A stretch of DNA of 64,000 nucleotides from DASXUX01 sp036504595 (GTDB taxonomy: Bacteria; Planctomycetota; SZUA-567; H5-PLA8). Positions 27,219 through 37,004 of this stretch are shown here, one piece after another. Where the stretch lies: contig DASXUX010000081.1 in assembly GCA_036504595.1 (NCBI GenBank), positions 385,412 to 449,411 on the forward strand, in the 5' to 3' direction. The notes under the pieces were generated by a model. It did not search any database. It saw only the letters and a program-made list of their open reading frames with translations, and was not told the DNA's origin. Position 1 is the first letter of the stretch. Each line of letters starts with the position of its first letter. Position numbers and translations under genes: made by a program.

Positions 27219-30200
27219 ATGTCCGAACAGCCGCCTAGTTCAAATCCTTCGCCACAAACCAAAGTCAAGGAGGTCGGCGGATTCGAACTCATCGGCAAAG
27301 TCGGCCAGGGCGGCATGGGCGCTGTCTTCAAGGCGCGCCAGAAATCGCTGGATCGCATCGTCGCGCTGAAGTTGTTGCCGCCGAGCATCGCCAAAGACGC
27401 CACGTTTATCGAGCGTTTTCAGCGTGAAGCGCGCGCCTCGGCCCGACTGAACCATCCCAACATTGTTCAAGGCATCGACGTCGGCAAGGACAGCGCCACC
27501 GGGCTGTGGTACTTCGCGATGGAGTATGTCGATGGCCCATCGGTCAAGAAGCTCCTGGAACAGCAGAAAGTGCTGCCCGAAGAGCGCGCACTGGCCATCG
27601 TGCGAGAGGTCGCGTCCGCCCTCGTCACCGTTGCCGCCGCGCAGATGGTCCACCGGGACATCAAGCCCGATAACATTCTCCTGACGCTGAAAGGCGATTC
27701 CAAACTCGCCGACCTGGGCTTGGCCAAGCAGACTCACGACGATGCCAGCGTCACCCAGTCCGGCCAGGCGATCGGCACGCCCTTCTACATGTCGCCAGAG
27801 CAGGCACGCGGCGAGGCCGACAACATCGATATTCGTACGGACATCTACGCGCTCGGCGCCACGCTGTTCCACATGGTCACGGGCCATGTCCCCTACGAGG
27901 GACCGACCAGTGCGGTGATCATGACCAAGCACCTGACCGATCCGGTGCCCAAGGCCAGAAAAGTCAACCCTGCCGTCAGCGAAGGCTGCAGCCGCCTGAT
28001 CGAGCGCATGATGCAGAAGAACGTTGCTCAGCGCGTTCAGACGCCCACCGAGCTGTTGCAGCAGATCGATCGCGTGCTGCAGCACAGAACCGAAGCGACC
28101 TCGGCGCAGGCCGCCGTGCGCCGCTCCACCGGTCCGGTAAAGCCGGTCACGGAGCGTTCGGAGGAATCGTCGGGTGGTTCGCGGAGCCTGATCATCGCCG
28201 CCAGTATCGGCGTAATCGCGATTGTGTTACTTGTTGTTGCGCTGCGGGCCAAGCCGCAGGCTCGTCCAGCAGAAACCAAGGACGCGGAGACAAAAGTGCT
28301 GGCGAAAGGTGGCAACACCGTGCCGGTGACCAAGAAGTCCGCCGAAGTGCCTCCTCAGAAGGTCGGAAGCCTCATCGATGAGGCGCTCCGCATGGCGCAG
28401 GAGTTCGACAAAAAGAATCCGGGCGCGTTCAAGGAGATCGGTGAGCGTTACCAGAAAGCACTCGCTGTTGCCAAAGGCACTCCTTCGGAACAACAGGTCC
28501 AGGATAAAGTCGAGGATGCTCTGGCCGCCGTGCACACGCGTCAGACAACGGAGTCCGACGCCGCCTGGAAGAACATCGAGCAGAAAGTCCAGACGGCGGT
28601 CGCAGCCAACAACTACGACGCAGCCTTGGCCGCGCTGCAGGCTCTGCCGCCGAATGTGGCCGAAACGCTGGATGAACGGGCCTCAGCCAAGGCGCGCGAC
28701 TTGCACCAGGCTGCCGAAACAAGAATCACCGAGATCAGGAAGAAGGTCGAACAATGTTCCACGGACGCCGAACCCAAAGCCGGCCTGGAAGCGCTCGCCG
28801 AGGCCGAGAAGATCGCCTACGCGCCGACAAAAGGAATCGTCGAAGAACTGAAGAAGCGGCTCACGGACGAATTGGCTAACGAAGGCGAACTCAAGAAGAA
28901 GAAGGCCGCGGTGGCGGGATTAAAGAAGTACGCCGACGCGCTGCAGAAGTTCGATGATGCGTTGCTCACGGCAAGGGACATCGGCGCGGCCCAGGCCATT
29001 GCGACGGCGGCGAAGGCTGACGAAGCACTGACGATCGTCGCACCGTTCGTTGGGGCAATGTGCGAGATTGCTGCCGGCATCGAGGCGGCTGCGAAGTACG
29101 AGCAGGACGCGGTTGCTGGACTGAAAGGCCAGAATGTCGAGCTCGAAACCACCTCCGGCCGAACCAAGAAGGGCACGATCTCCAAGTACCAGGACGGCGC
29201 CATCACGCTCGAATTCGAGGTCTCCGGCGGCGGCGGAAAGGCAAGCGTCAAAGAAAATGTGAAGCTGGCCGACCTCACCGACGCCGCGCGCAAGAAGCTT
29301 ATGCCACCCTACACACCGAACACGCCGGCTCAGCATGTCGCGCTCGCCTATACCAAACTGGCCAAAGGCACGGAGGACTACGCCGCGGCGCTGGCCTTGT
29401 TGGATGGCGCCAAAGACTTTCCGCTGAAAGGACACGCGCAGGATCTTGCCAATCGGATTCGAAAGACGAAGGAGCTGGCGCAAGCCGAAGCCGAGGCGCC
29501 CGGCAAGTGGGGCGAAATCCAGTTGCGCGCCGCCGCGCCCAAGCTGAGCGAATCCGAAGCGAAAATTCTGCGCGAGAAGCTCGCCGCGTTTGAGCAGCAG
29601 TGCGGCGCCACGGAGTATGCCAAATCTATAAAGGAAAAACTGGCCACGTTGAAAACAAAGCTCGGGCAGGCGGCAGCGAGCGGGCCGAACCTGGTTGTCA
29701 ACGGCGGCTTCGAGACCGGTACGCTCGAACCCTGGAAAATGCGCGACGAGGAAACGAAGTTCTCGTTCGTGGCTGGATATGCCGGACAGAACTCCATACG
29801 GCTGCAGGTTGGCGCGGGCGGACGGGTCAACCTGGGACAGTCCATCAAGGTTGACCCCGATGTTCCATATAAGTTCTCCATCGCCACCAAGCTCGTCAGC
29901 GGTACCCCGTTGCGCGCGCTCGTCCGGATTATGGGCGTAGCCGGCGGCGAGGCACGCGGCGGGGAGCCGACAAAGTTCATTACGATGTTCCCGTCCGGCG
30001 CCACGCCTGAATTTCAGCGCGTGGAGGCGGTGATCACGCCCGTAAGAGCCACCATCGAAATCGATTTGTTTGTGAACAACAAGGAATCCAGAATGCCCGT
30101 CATCTGCATGCTTGATGATGTGGAAGTTGCTCGCCTAAGCGGCGCCGGCACCGCTGGCTCGGCCGCCGCTGCGCCTCCCATGCAGATTCCCGACATCTAC

Positions 30201-30863
30201 AAGCAGAAGGGCCTGGTATTCTGGGTCAACCCCACAGCGGACCCGGTCCATTCGACGCGGGAACTGGTCAGCAACGTCGTCTCATCGGACACAGGCACGG
30301 TGCACGTGATTCCTTCGGACTTAATCGTCAAGGGAATGCAGTTCTCATCGAGCTGCTGCAACTATCCAGCGAGCGAAGAGGCCAAGGCCGTCAGCGCCGG
30401 CGGCACGGCCATCGTCTGGATTAAGCCTGAGAAGATCAACACCACTTGGCACGGTCTGGTGACCCGTTGCCTGAAAGGCGCCACGCCCGCAACGTCGCAC
30501 GACGATTTTTCGCTGTGGCTGGACCACGGAAAATTCGCGCTGCGCTTCAACTGGCCGGAGAACACTTGGCCGGATCAAGGCAAATTCGCCTCGAAGGCCA
30601 ACATCCCAGCCGGCGAATGGACCATGTGCGCGGCCACGTGGGACGGAAAGAACGTGACCATCTACATCAACGGCAAGCGCGACAGCAGCCATCCGGCCCC
30701 GGAAGTGCCTGCGAAAAGGGGAACTCTGATCGCGCTCGGCGCCAACCCGCCCGGCACGCCGGAGTTCTACAGCGGGCTAATTGGCGCCGCGATGATCTGG
30801 AACCAGCCGCTGACCGAAGTCGAACTTGGCTTGCTGAACGGCACGTTCTGGCTGGGCAAGTAG
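27219..30863 (+). CDS. Transmembrane Ser/Thr protein kinase with extracytoplasmic CBM-like and LamG-like domains
   Basis: A 1,214-residue receptor-type kinase. Residues 20-290 are a PknB-type kinase: GQGGMG (30-34), Lys51, HRDIKPDN (145-152; Asp147 catalytic), DLG (165-167, Leu instead of Phe) and MSPEQ (191-195). One membrane helix lies at about 324-343. Outside are a charged alpha-helical, coiled-coil-like region (about 380-800) with TPR-like repeats, then a CBM-like beta-sandwich (about 823-955, NLVVNGGFETGTLEPW). Last is a LamG-like module (about 997-1210; AGEWTMCAATWDGKNVTIYINGK). The order suggests a kinase that senses polysaccharide or cell-wall material. Neighbours are glycan-degrading genes on both sides. 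ATG start with no strong ribosome-binding site. Confidence 0.9.
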   Translation: MSEQPPSSNPSPQTKVKEVGGFELIGKVGQGGMGAVFKARQKSLDRIVALKLLPPSIAKDATFIERFQREARASARLNHPNIVQGIDVGKDSATGLWYFAMEYVDGPSVKKLLEQQKVLPEERALAIVREVASALVTVAAAQMVHRDIKPDNILLTLKGDSKLADLGLAKQTHDDASVTQSGQAIGTPFYMSPEQARGEADNIDIRTDIYALGATLFHMVTGHVPYEGPTSAVIMTKHLTDPVPKARKVNPAVSEGCSRLIERMMQKNVAQRVQTPTELLQQIDRVLQHRTEATSAQAAVRRSTGPVKPVTERSEESSGGSRSLIIAASIGVIAIVLLVVALRAKPQARPAETKDAETKVLAKGGNTVPVTKKSAEVPPQKVGSLIDEALRMAQEFDKKNPGAFKEIGERYQKALAVAKGTPSEQQVQDKVEDALAAVHTRQTTESDAAWKNIEQKVQTAVAANNYDAALAALQALPPNVAETLDERASAKARDLHQAAETRITEIRKKVEQCSTDAEPKAGLEALAEAEKIAYAPTKGIVEELKKRLTDELANEGELKKKKAAVAGLKKYADALQKFDDALLTARDIGAAQAIATAAKADEALTIVAPFVGAMCEIAAGIEAAAKYEQDAVAGLKGQNVELETTSGRTKKGTISKYQDGAITLEFEVSGGGGKASVKENVKLADLTDAARKKLMPPYTPNTPAQHVALAYTKLAKGTEDYAAALALLDGAKDFPLKGHAQDLANRIRKTKELAQAEAEAPGKWGEIQLRAAAPKLSESEAKILREKLAAFEQQCGATEYAKSIKEKLATLKTKLGQAAASGPNLVVNGGFETGTLEPWKMRDEETKFSFVAGYAGQNSIRLQVGAGGRVNLGQSIKVDPDVPYKFSIATKLVSGTPLRALVRIMGVAGGEARGGEPTKFITMFPSGATPEFQRVEAVITPVRATIEIDLFVNNKESRMPVICMLDDVEVARLSGAGTAGSAAAAPPMQIPDIYKQKGLVFWVNPTADPVHSTRELVSNVVSSDTGTVHVIPSDLIVKGMQFSSSCCNYPASEEAKAVSAGGTAIVWIKPEKINTTWHGLVTRCLKGATPATSHDDFSLWLDHGKFALRFNWPENTWPDQGKFASKANIPAGEWTMCAATWDGKNVTIYINGKRDSSHPAPEVPAKRGTLIALGANPPGTPEFYSGLIGAAMIWNQPLTEVELGLLNGTFWLGK

Positions 30864-30939
30864 GATCGCCGCATTCCACCGTCTGGACAATGCGGTTCAT
30901 GTATCTACAATCCCAGCGATAACTCATCCTGGAGGCATC

Positions 30940-33738
30940 ATGCGCACTCGATTGGGCGTTGTGCTCGCGCTGGTTTCTGCCGCGTCGCTGCTGCATTCCG
31001 GCGAAACGATCACCTGTCCCGACAAGGCCGACGTATGGCTGTCCTCCGCCAACAGCGAAGAGAAAGAAAGCAACGGTGGAAAATCGCCGCGAATTAAGCT
31101 GAAGATCTACCAGGAATTCGGGCTGCTGGACTTCGACGTGAGCGCGCTGAAGGGCAAGCGCATCGAAAAGGCTGAGCTCCACGTCGCGCCTGCCGAAGGC
31201 GCCATCTTCGGCAAGGACCGCGGCACCGACCTGCGCTGGTTCACGTTCTCCACCGTCAGCAGTCCGTGGGTCGAAGGCGAAGGCACCAGTTACACCAAAG
31301 ACGAAAAAGGCCACGGCGCAACGTTCAACGAGGCCAGCTACAAAACGCGCCCGTGGAGTTTTCCCGGATCGAAGGTGTGGGACGTGATGCTGGGCAACGG
31401 CAAGACCTTGCGCTGTGATTCGGATGGCGGCGATCCGAAGGACGGCTGGTTCACGATTCCGATCGACAAGCGCCTGGTCGAAGCGCTGGTAAGCGGAACA
31501 TCCTACGGTTTCCTGATCATGGACGGCTCCACCGGCGTCGACCGCAACAGCTACATTCATTCGCGCGAGAGCAAGAAAGCGCCCTACCTGACCGTCACCG
31601 TTGCCGGCGATGACAAAACGCCGTCCGTGGTTGCTGCGAGTCTGAAGTTCGTGCCGTCGATTTCTGACGCCTCTCCGCAGAACGGCGCCGGCGTGCTGTC
31701 GTTGACCGTGCCGGAGAAAGCGTTCGCCTACGACATAAAGCTGAACGGGCAGGCGCTTCCGCGCTGGCAGGTTCCGTTCGCCGAAAAGCCTGGCACGACG
31801 CAGAGCATTTTGTTCGACCGCCTGCCGCCCGACGCCGATGTGAAGTTTGACATCGCCGTGATTGACGCCGCGGGAAATGTTTCGCCCGTGGCTTCTGTCG
31901 TGGGCCGTTCCAGCCCGAAAGCAACGGCCCCTTCGCTGCCCATTGCGGACTGGCAGCCCAAAGGCGGAACGCCGCCGCAAGTCGGTGGCAAACTGAAGGT
32001 CTGGGCGTTCCCCGAAATCTGCAAGCTCGACCCGCTCACCGGAAAGATCGTACTGGAAGAGGGCGTCGGGGAAGCCGCATCGAAAAACAGCGTCTGGGAT
32101 GCGGCCGATTCCACCGTTCGCATTGCTGCGGCACGTGGAGAAATTGCAGGATTCCAGATCGCCGCCGAGACACTTGCCGGCCCGGTCGAGGACCTGAAGA
32201 TCGAAGTCGTCTCTCCGGCAGGCGTGCAGGCGCGCTTGTGGCGAACGTGGTTCGTCAACGTGAAGGGAAAATGGCAGGCCGAGTATGCACTCCCTCTGGC
32301 CACCGGCGCGGCGCAGGCCATTCCCTCCAGCGACAACAGCATTCCCGAACAGAAAGCCACCGCGATTGCCGTGGACCTGATCGTGCCCGCCGACGCCAAA
32401 GCCGGCGAGAGCAGCGGCACGATCACCATCAGCGCAGGCGGCGCGCAGGCCAAACTCTCGCTGAAACTGAAAGTCTACGACGCGACAATTCCGGCCGAGA
32501 TTCACTTCAACCCAGAACTGAATGCCTACAGCGGCCCCGGAAAAGCCGGCAGCGAGCAGTTCTTCGATTCCATGCGACTCGCGCACTATCACCGCTGCAG
32601 CATCAACCGCGTACCGCATTCGCACCAAGGCACGACGCACGAGGACTGGACGCCGCAGGTCGGACCGGACGGAAAGGTCACGGACTGGTCGCGTTTCGAC
32701 ACCAATCTCGGCCCGCTGCTGGATGGTTCGGCGTTCAAGAACAACCCGCGCGCAGGCGTGCCGGTCGCGGCGATTTATCTTCCGCTGAACGAAAGCTGGC
32801 CGCTGCCCATCAAAGGCAACTACCATCCCGGCTGCGACACCAGCGGCAAAACATGGAAGGCCATTCACGACATCAAAGCCAAGCCGCCTGAAGAAGCGTT
32901 CCCGCAGTCCTACAAAGATGCCTTCGTAAATTGCAGCGCCGACTTCGCGCGGCACTTCGCCGAGAAAGGCTGGAAGGTCACGCGCGGGCAGTGCTTCTTC
33001 AACAACAAGCATCAGTACGGCCGCGACGGCATGACCGGCACCGCGTGGATGATGGACGAACCCAACGAATACCTCGACTGGCACGCGCTCAATTTCTACA
33101 GCCGCATGTTCCACGCCGGCCTCAAAGCTGCAGGCAAAGATGTTCCGCTGTGTTTCCGAGCCGACGTCAGCCGCCCGATGTGGCAGGGCAGTGTCAGCGA
33201 CGGCCTGATGGAAATGATGTACGTCGGCGGCGAGGTCTTCAACATGCCGGCGCTCATCAAGGACTCCAAGCGTCGCATGCCGACGACGGTCATCTGCTAC
33301 GGCGGAGCGAACGATCAATCCCGAGCCAATCACGAAAGCGCAGCGTGGTGCATCAAGTCCTACGTCTACGAATGCGACGGCGTCGTGCCGTGGCAAGGCT
33401 TGGGCGGCGACAACGCCTTCGACAAAGGCGACAATCCGGATAACGGCAACGCCCTGATCGTCGATGCCCAGAAGCGCTTCAAGCTGAACGCCGTCGCCTC
33501 CTATCGCGTGCACGCCTTCCGCAACGGTGCTCAGATCGCCGAACTCCTGCGTCTGCTCGAACAGAAGAACGGCTGGGGCCGAGCGCACAGCGGCCTGCTG
33601 GTCGCTCAAGCCCTGCCGTTGAGCACGGAGTTCAAGCAGGCCTTCAACGACGATGCGGCCGCTGTGACGTTCAGAGGCCTCAGCGGCGATGCCTTCGTGC
33701 GGCTGAAGGAAGGAATCCTGAAGCTGCTGGCAAAATAG
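30940..33738 (+). CDS. Exported DUF4091-type glycosidase-like protein with DNRLRE-like N-terminal domain
   Basis: A 932-residue protein: signal peptide (to about 21), a beta-domain (about 22-225) of DNRLRE/CBM96 type (DKADVWLSSANSEEKESNGG ... LLDFDVSALKGKRIEKAEL), an Ig-like segment, and a TIM-barrel-like region from about 480 (AYSGPGKAGSEQFFDSMRLAHYHRC). The end holds the DUF4091 domain (VPWQGLGGDNAFDKGDNPDNGNALIV). DUF4091 proteins are predicted glycosidases; no catalytic pair can be assigned with certainty. GGAGG lies 4-5 bases before the ATG. It may be co-transcribed with the kinase (76 bp upstream) and the GH43-like gene (34 bp downstream). Confidence 0.75.
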   Translation: MRTRLGVVLALVSAASLLHSGETITCPDKADVWLSSANSEEKESNGGKSPRIKLKIYQEFGLLDFDVSALKGKRIEKAELHVAPAEGAIFGKDRGTDLRWFTFSTVSSPWVEGEGTSYTKDEKGHGATFNEASYKTRPWSFPGSKVWDVMLGNGKTLRCDSDGGDPKDGWFTIPIDKRLVEALVSGTSYGFLIMDGSTGVDRNSYIHSRESKKAPYLTVTVAGDDKTPSVVAASLKFVPSISDASPQNGAGVLSLTVPEKAFAYDIKLNGQALPRWQVPFAEKPGTTQSILFDRLPPDADVKFDIAVIDAAGNVSPVASVVGRSSPKATAPSLPIADWQPKGGTPPQVGGKLKVWAFPEICKLDPLTGKIVLEEGVGEAASKNSVWDAADSTVRIAAARGEIAGFQIAAETLAGPVEDLKIEVVSPAGVQARLWRTWFVNVKGKWQAEYALPLATGAAQAIPSSDNSIPEQKATAIAVDLIVPADAKAGESSGTITISAGGAQAKLSLKLKVYDATIPAEIHFNPELNAYSGPGKAGSEQFFDSMRLAHYHRCSINRVPHSHQGTTHEDWTPQVGPDGKVTDWSRFDTNLGPLLDGSAFKNNPRAGVPVAAIYLPLNESWPLPIKGNYHPGCDTSGKTWKAIHDIKAKPPEEAFPQSYKDAFVNCSADFARHFAEKGWKVTRGQCFFNNKHQYGRDGMTGTAWMMDEPNEYLDWHALNFYSRMFHAGLKAAGKDVPLCFRADVSRPMWQGSVSDGLMEMMYVGGEVFNMPALIKDSKRRMPTTVICYGGANDQSRANHESAAWCIKSYVYECDGVVPWQGLGGDNAFDKGDNPDNGNALIVDAQKRFKLNAVASYRVHAFRNGAQIAELLRLLEQKNGWGRAHSGLLVAQALPLSTEFKQAFNDDAAAVTFRGLSGDAFVRLKEGILKLLAK

Positions 33739-33768
33739 AACCACAAACACGCAAAGGCGCGAAGAACA
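33739..33768 (+). repeat. Repeat C copy just upstream of the GH43-like gene
   Basis: AACCACAAACACGCAAAGG and the following GCGCGAAGAAC are a copy of repeat C. It fills the space between the DUF4091 stop and the next start and replaces a normal ribosome-binding site. Confidence 0.65.
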
Positions 33769-33772
33769 GACT

Positions 33773-34786
33773 ATGAACTATGCTCTCGCAGTAAGCTTTC
33801 TCAGTGCAGTCGCTTTCGCTTTCGCAGCCGAAAGCACTGACACCGCCGTCGCCACCGCTCTATCCGCCGCCGGCAAGCGCAAATGGGCCGACGAATCTCG
33901 CGCCGGAAGAATGTTCTCCAAAGATCCCTGCGTACTTCGCTTCGGCGGGCGCTATCTGATGTATTACTCCGTCGGACCGGCGAAGGATTCGAAGTTGCCG
34001 AAAGGTTGGGCGATCGGCATCGCCGAAAGCACTGACCTGCTCAACTGGAAGAAGTGCGGCGACATCCTGGGCGAACAGGACTGCGAAAAGAACGGCATCG
34101 TCAACGGCCGCGCGATCGTCCTCGATGGCAAGGTGCATCTCTTCTACAACACCTATGGCAACGCGAAGAACGATGCCCTCTGCCACGCAGTCTCGGATGA
34201 TGGCCTGAAGTTCACGCGCGACCCCAGCAACCCGATTCTCCGTGCCGGCGGCGACTGGAACAGCGGCCGGGCCATCGATCTGGACGTCATCGAACACGGC
34301 GGCAAGCTGCTGCTTTACTTCGCTACGCGCGACCCATCGATGAAAATCCAAATGCTGGTCGTTGCCGCCGCCGACCGCACAACGGACTTCGGCCGCGCAG
34401 CATGGAAGCAACTCGGCGACGGCCCGGTACTTAAGCCCGAACTGCCGTGGGAGAAGAACTGCATCGAAGCGCCGTCGATCATCAAGCGCGGCGACACCTT
34501 CTTCCTCTTCTACGGCGGCGGCTACAACAACGACCCGCAGCAGATCGGCTGCGCGACGAGCACGGACGGCATTCACTTCACAAAGATTTTCAAAGAGCCA
34601 CTTCTGCCCAACGGCAAGCCCGGCGAGTGGTGCTCATCCGAATGCGGCCACCCCGGCGTCTTCGTCGATGACGACGGCCAGACCTATCTGTTCTTTCAAG
34701 CCAACAACGACCACGGCAAAACCTGGTTCCTCTCCTGGGTCAAACTCGGCTGGAAGGACGAGAAACCATACGTGATGCCGGAGTGA
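33773..34786 (+). CDS. Exported GH43-like five-bladed propeller glycosidase
   Basis: A 337-residue protein with a signal peptide (to about 20). The five-bladed beta-propeller segments are RMFSKDPCVLRFGGRYLMYYS (probable base Asp), GNAKNDALCHAVSDDG, GRAIDLDVIEHGGKLLLYFA and CIEAPSIIKRGDTFFLFYGG (probable acid Glu). This fits GH43 and related clan F/J families, acting on arabinan, xylan or similar glycans. The immediate upstream region is repeat C, so translation may depend on coupling with the gene before it. Confidence 0.78.
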   Translation: MNYALAVSFLSAVAFAFAAESTDTAVATALSAAGKRKWADESRAGRMFSKDPCVLRFGGRYLMYYSVGPAKDSKLPKGWAIGIAESTDLLNWKKCGDILGEQDCEKNGIVNGRAIVLDGKVHLFYNTYGNAKNDALCHAVSDDGLKFTRDPSNPILRAGGDWNSGRAIDLDVIEHGGKLLLYFATRDPSMKIQMLVVAAADRTTDFGRAAWKQLGDGPVLKPELPWEKNCIEAPSIIKRGDTFFLFYGGGYNNDPQQIGCATSTDGIHFTKIFKEPLLPNGKPGEWCSSECGHPGVFVDDDGQTYLFFQANNDHGKTWFLSWVKLGWKDEKPYVMPE

Positions 34787-34790
34787 CTCA

Positions 34791-35321
34791 TCAGCGCTCA
34801 TCAAGCGCTGCAGCCAGTCTTCGGCGTGTGGCCTCGTACCTCGCTTTTGCCTCGCGATACTCTCCTGCTTTTCTCTGGCTGGAGACCATGCCGTGGATCG
34901 CAAAACCAATAAAGACGAGGCCAAACAGAGCCATAGGAGGAAATGCTGCGCCCGCAATGCACGTCCAGATCGCACCGAACACGACGACGAAGCCGTTGAG
35001 GGCCGTGTTGCAGCCCGGGTTTTCGTCCGGTTCCCGCGTAGACCCGTCCTTCCCACGAACGAGATACGTCTCGCGTTTCATTGCCCACTCGCGGTCAAGC
35101 CGTTCGAGATCGTTTTGACGCCGGATAATCCCCAGGTCCTCGACTGCTTCCTCGGTGTTCTTCTCGATCTTCTCCAGTACCGACGTGTAGTACGCACTTC
35201 CCGAACGCTGTACGGCAAGTCGCGCATTGCAGTGAGCGCAGGTCAGATAGCGCGCTTCTGGCGGCGCCTGCAGCGGCGCTCCGCAGTGATTGCAGGACAG
35301 GCTTAGCAGTTCAACAGCCAT
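34791..35321 (-). CDS. Zinc-ribbon membrane protein, unknown function
   Basis: A 176-residue protein. It starts with a zinc ribbon (SCNHCGAPL ... YLTCAHCNARL; two CxxC pairs, residues 9-34). A charged helical segment (about 45-95, LEKIEKNTEEAVEDLGIIRRQ) and two hydrophobic segments (about 108-145) follow. ATG 35321 has GAGGGG 6 bases upstream. No named family recognised. It converges on the GH43-like gene with 4 bp between stops. Confidence 0.75.
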   Translation of the reverse strand: MAVELLSLSCNHCGAPLQAPPEARYLTCAHCNARLAVQRSGSAYYTSVLEKIEKNTEEAVEDLGIIRRQNDLERLDREWAMKRETYLVRGKDGSTREPDENPGCNTALNGFVVVFGAIWTCIAGAAFPPMALFGLVFIGFAIHGMVSSQRKAGEYREAKARYEATRRRLAAALDER

Positions 35322-35414
35322 TGGATTCCCCTCTATATATCTCCATACCATATTGGCGTCGTTGATGCGCTTATAATGGACTGCGCAATTTGTAATGCAG
35401 CGCCCGCTATAGAA

Positions 35415-35450
35415 CTGGTTCCCGGCCAGCCTTCGCCAACCGGGAACCAG
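35415..35450. terminator. Hairpin downstream of xylB
   Basis: A perfect 11-bp stem CTGGTTCCCGG / CCGGGAACCAG with a 14-base loop, 24 bp past the xylB stop (in the xylB direction). No U-run follows, so a Rho-independent role is uncertain; it may be another dispersed hairpin. Confidence 0.4.
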
Positions 35451-35474
35451 GAACTATGAACCAGAAACTTGCCA

Positions 35475-37004
35475 TTACTTCCCCAGCGCCTGAAAATCCC
35501 CCTTCAGCGACCGATACAAATTCTGCCACGCCGGATAGTACTTGTCATAAATCGCGCTGTGCTCCGCGCACGGCTTGACCGGGTTACAGGTGCGAACTGT
35601 CGCCGCGCACGCCTCCTCGACACTGTTGAAATTCTTCGTGCCGACCGCCGCCAGCAGCGCCACGCCGTAGGCTGCGCCTTCCGATGCCACCAGCGAACAC
35701 GTGCTTTGCCCGAACATATCGGCCAGCGTCTGGTACCAGAAGTCGTTCTTCGCTCCGCCGCCGGTCACGCGGACTTCTTCGACCGAAACTTTCATCCCGC
35801 GGAAAATCTCGATGCAGTCGCGCAGACTATAGGCGACGCCTTCGATGACGCTGCGAGCCATGTGGCCTTTGGTCGTGCGCGGCGTGATCCCGATGAAGCA
35901 GCCCTTCGCCAGCGGGTCGGCGTGCGGTGTGCGCTCGCCCGTGAGATACGGCAGGAAGCACAGTCCTTCGCTGCCAACGGGAGCGGTTCGGGCTTCTTGA
36001 ACAAGAATGTCGTACGGGTCGCCGCCGCTGAGTCCCGCCACGGCGATCTCCGGATGGCCCAACGCGTTCTTGAACCACTGCAGGCTGCCGCCCGCGCACA
36101 GCGTCACGCCCATATTGTGCCACTTGCCCGGCACCGCGTGGCAGAACGTGTGCGCGCGTCCTTCCGGATCGGTCTTCGGCTGGTCAGCATGCGCGAACAC
36201 CACGCCGCTCGTCCCGATCGAGACGCTGCAAACGCCGCTCTTGACGATGCCCGAACCCACCGCGCCCGCCGCGCAATCGCCACCGCCGCCGACGATCGGC
36301 GTGCCAGCCTTGACCGCTCCGCCCAGCGCGTCCGCCGCCGCTTCGCTGACCTTGGTGCTCGGAATCGTGCTTTCGTAAACGTCAGGCAGCAGCGAAAGAT
36401 CGAGCCCCAGTTTGCTCAGCAACGCCTTCGACCACTGGCGCTTGTTCACGTCCAGCAGCAGCGTGCCCGACGCGTCGCTGACTTCCGTGGCAAACTCGCC
36501 GCTCAAGCAGAAGCGAATATAATCCTTGGGGAGCAGCGCCTTCACCGCCTGATCGAAAATCTTCGGCTCGTTGTTGCGCACCCACAACATCTTCGGCGCG
36601 GTAAACCCGGTGAGCGCCGGATTGCTGACCAGATCGAGCAGTTTCTTTCTCCCGCCGGCCTTCTGCGTAATCTCGTCGCATTCCGCGCCCGTGCGCTGGT
36701 CGTTCCACAAAATCGCCGGCCGCAACACTTCGCTCTTCTTATTGAGCAACACCAGTCCGTGCATCTGGCCGGAAAGCCCGATGCCTGCGATGTCGCCGGG
36801 CTTGATCCCCGCCGCTTTCACCGCCGCCGGAACCGCCTGCTTCACCGCCTCCCACCATTCCGCCGGCGACTGCTCGCTCCACAGCGGCTTGGGCGACTGG
36901 CAGGTGTGCCCGGCTGTGCCGGCTCCACGCAGCTTGCCCTTCTGGTCGATGACGATGGCGCGAGTTCCCGACGTTCCGATGTCGATCCCCAGGAAAAACG
37001 GCAT
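35475..37004 (-). CDS. xylB: Xylulokinase (FGGY family)
   Basis: A 509-residue cytoplasmic sugar kinase. FLGIDIGTSGTRAIVID is the ATP-phosphate loop; SGQMHGLVLL and WNDQRTGAECDEI bind substrate; VGGGGDCAAGAVG carries the catalytic Asp (about 235); TGGGAKNDFWYQTLADMF is the FGGY C-terminal motif. SGQMHG is typical of xylulokinases. It phosphorylates D-xylulose for the pentose phosphate pathway, linking the exported GH43-like, GH39-like and esterase genes to xylose use (inference). No xylose isomerase is in the window. AAGGAG lies 9 bases before the ATG. Confidence 0.92.
   Translation of the reverse strand: MPFFLGIDIGTSGTRAIVIDQKGKLRGAGTAGHTCQSPKPLWSEQSPAEWWEAVKQAVPAAVKAAGIKPGDIAGIGLSGQMHGLVLLNKKSEVLRPAILWNDQRTGAECDEITQKAGGRKKLLDLVSNPALTGFTAPKMLWVRNNEPKIFDQAVKALLPKDYIRFCLSGEFATEVSDASGTLLLDVNKRQWSKALLSKLGLDLSLLPDVYESTIPSTKVSEAAADALGGAVKAGTPIVGGGGDCAAGAVGSGIVKSGVCSVSIGTSGVVFAHADQPKTDPEGRAHTFCHAVPGKWHNMGVTLCAGGSLQWFKNALGHPEIAVAGLSGGDPYDILVQEARTAPVGSEGLCFLPYLTGERTPHADPLAKGCFIGITPRTTKGHMARSVIEGVAYSLRDCIEIFRGMKVSVEEVRVTGGGAKNDFWYQTLADMFGQSTCSLVASEGAAYGVALLAAVGTKNFNSVEEACAATVRTCNPVKPCAEHSAIYDKYYPAWQNLYRSLKGDFQALGK

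Noticed and set aside
30667..33750. 1,027-residue open frame on the minus strand
   Set aside because: It is antisense to the kinase end and the whole DUF4091 gene; composition is His/Arg/Val-rich shadow coding with no domain.
35415..35450. Attachment site or integration border at the perfect hairpin
   Set aside because: No integrase, tRNA or direct repeat is nearby; a simple hairpin explains it.
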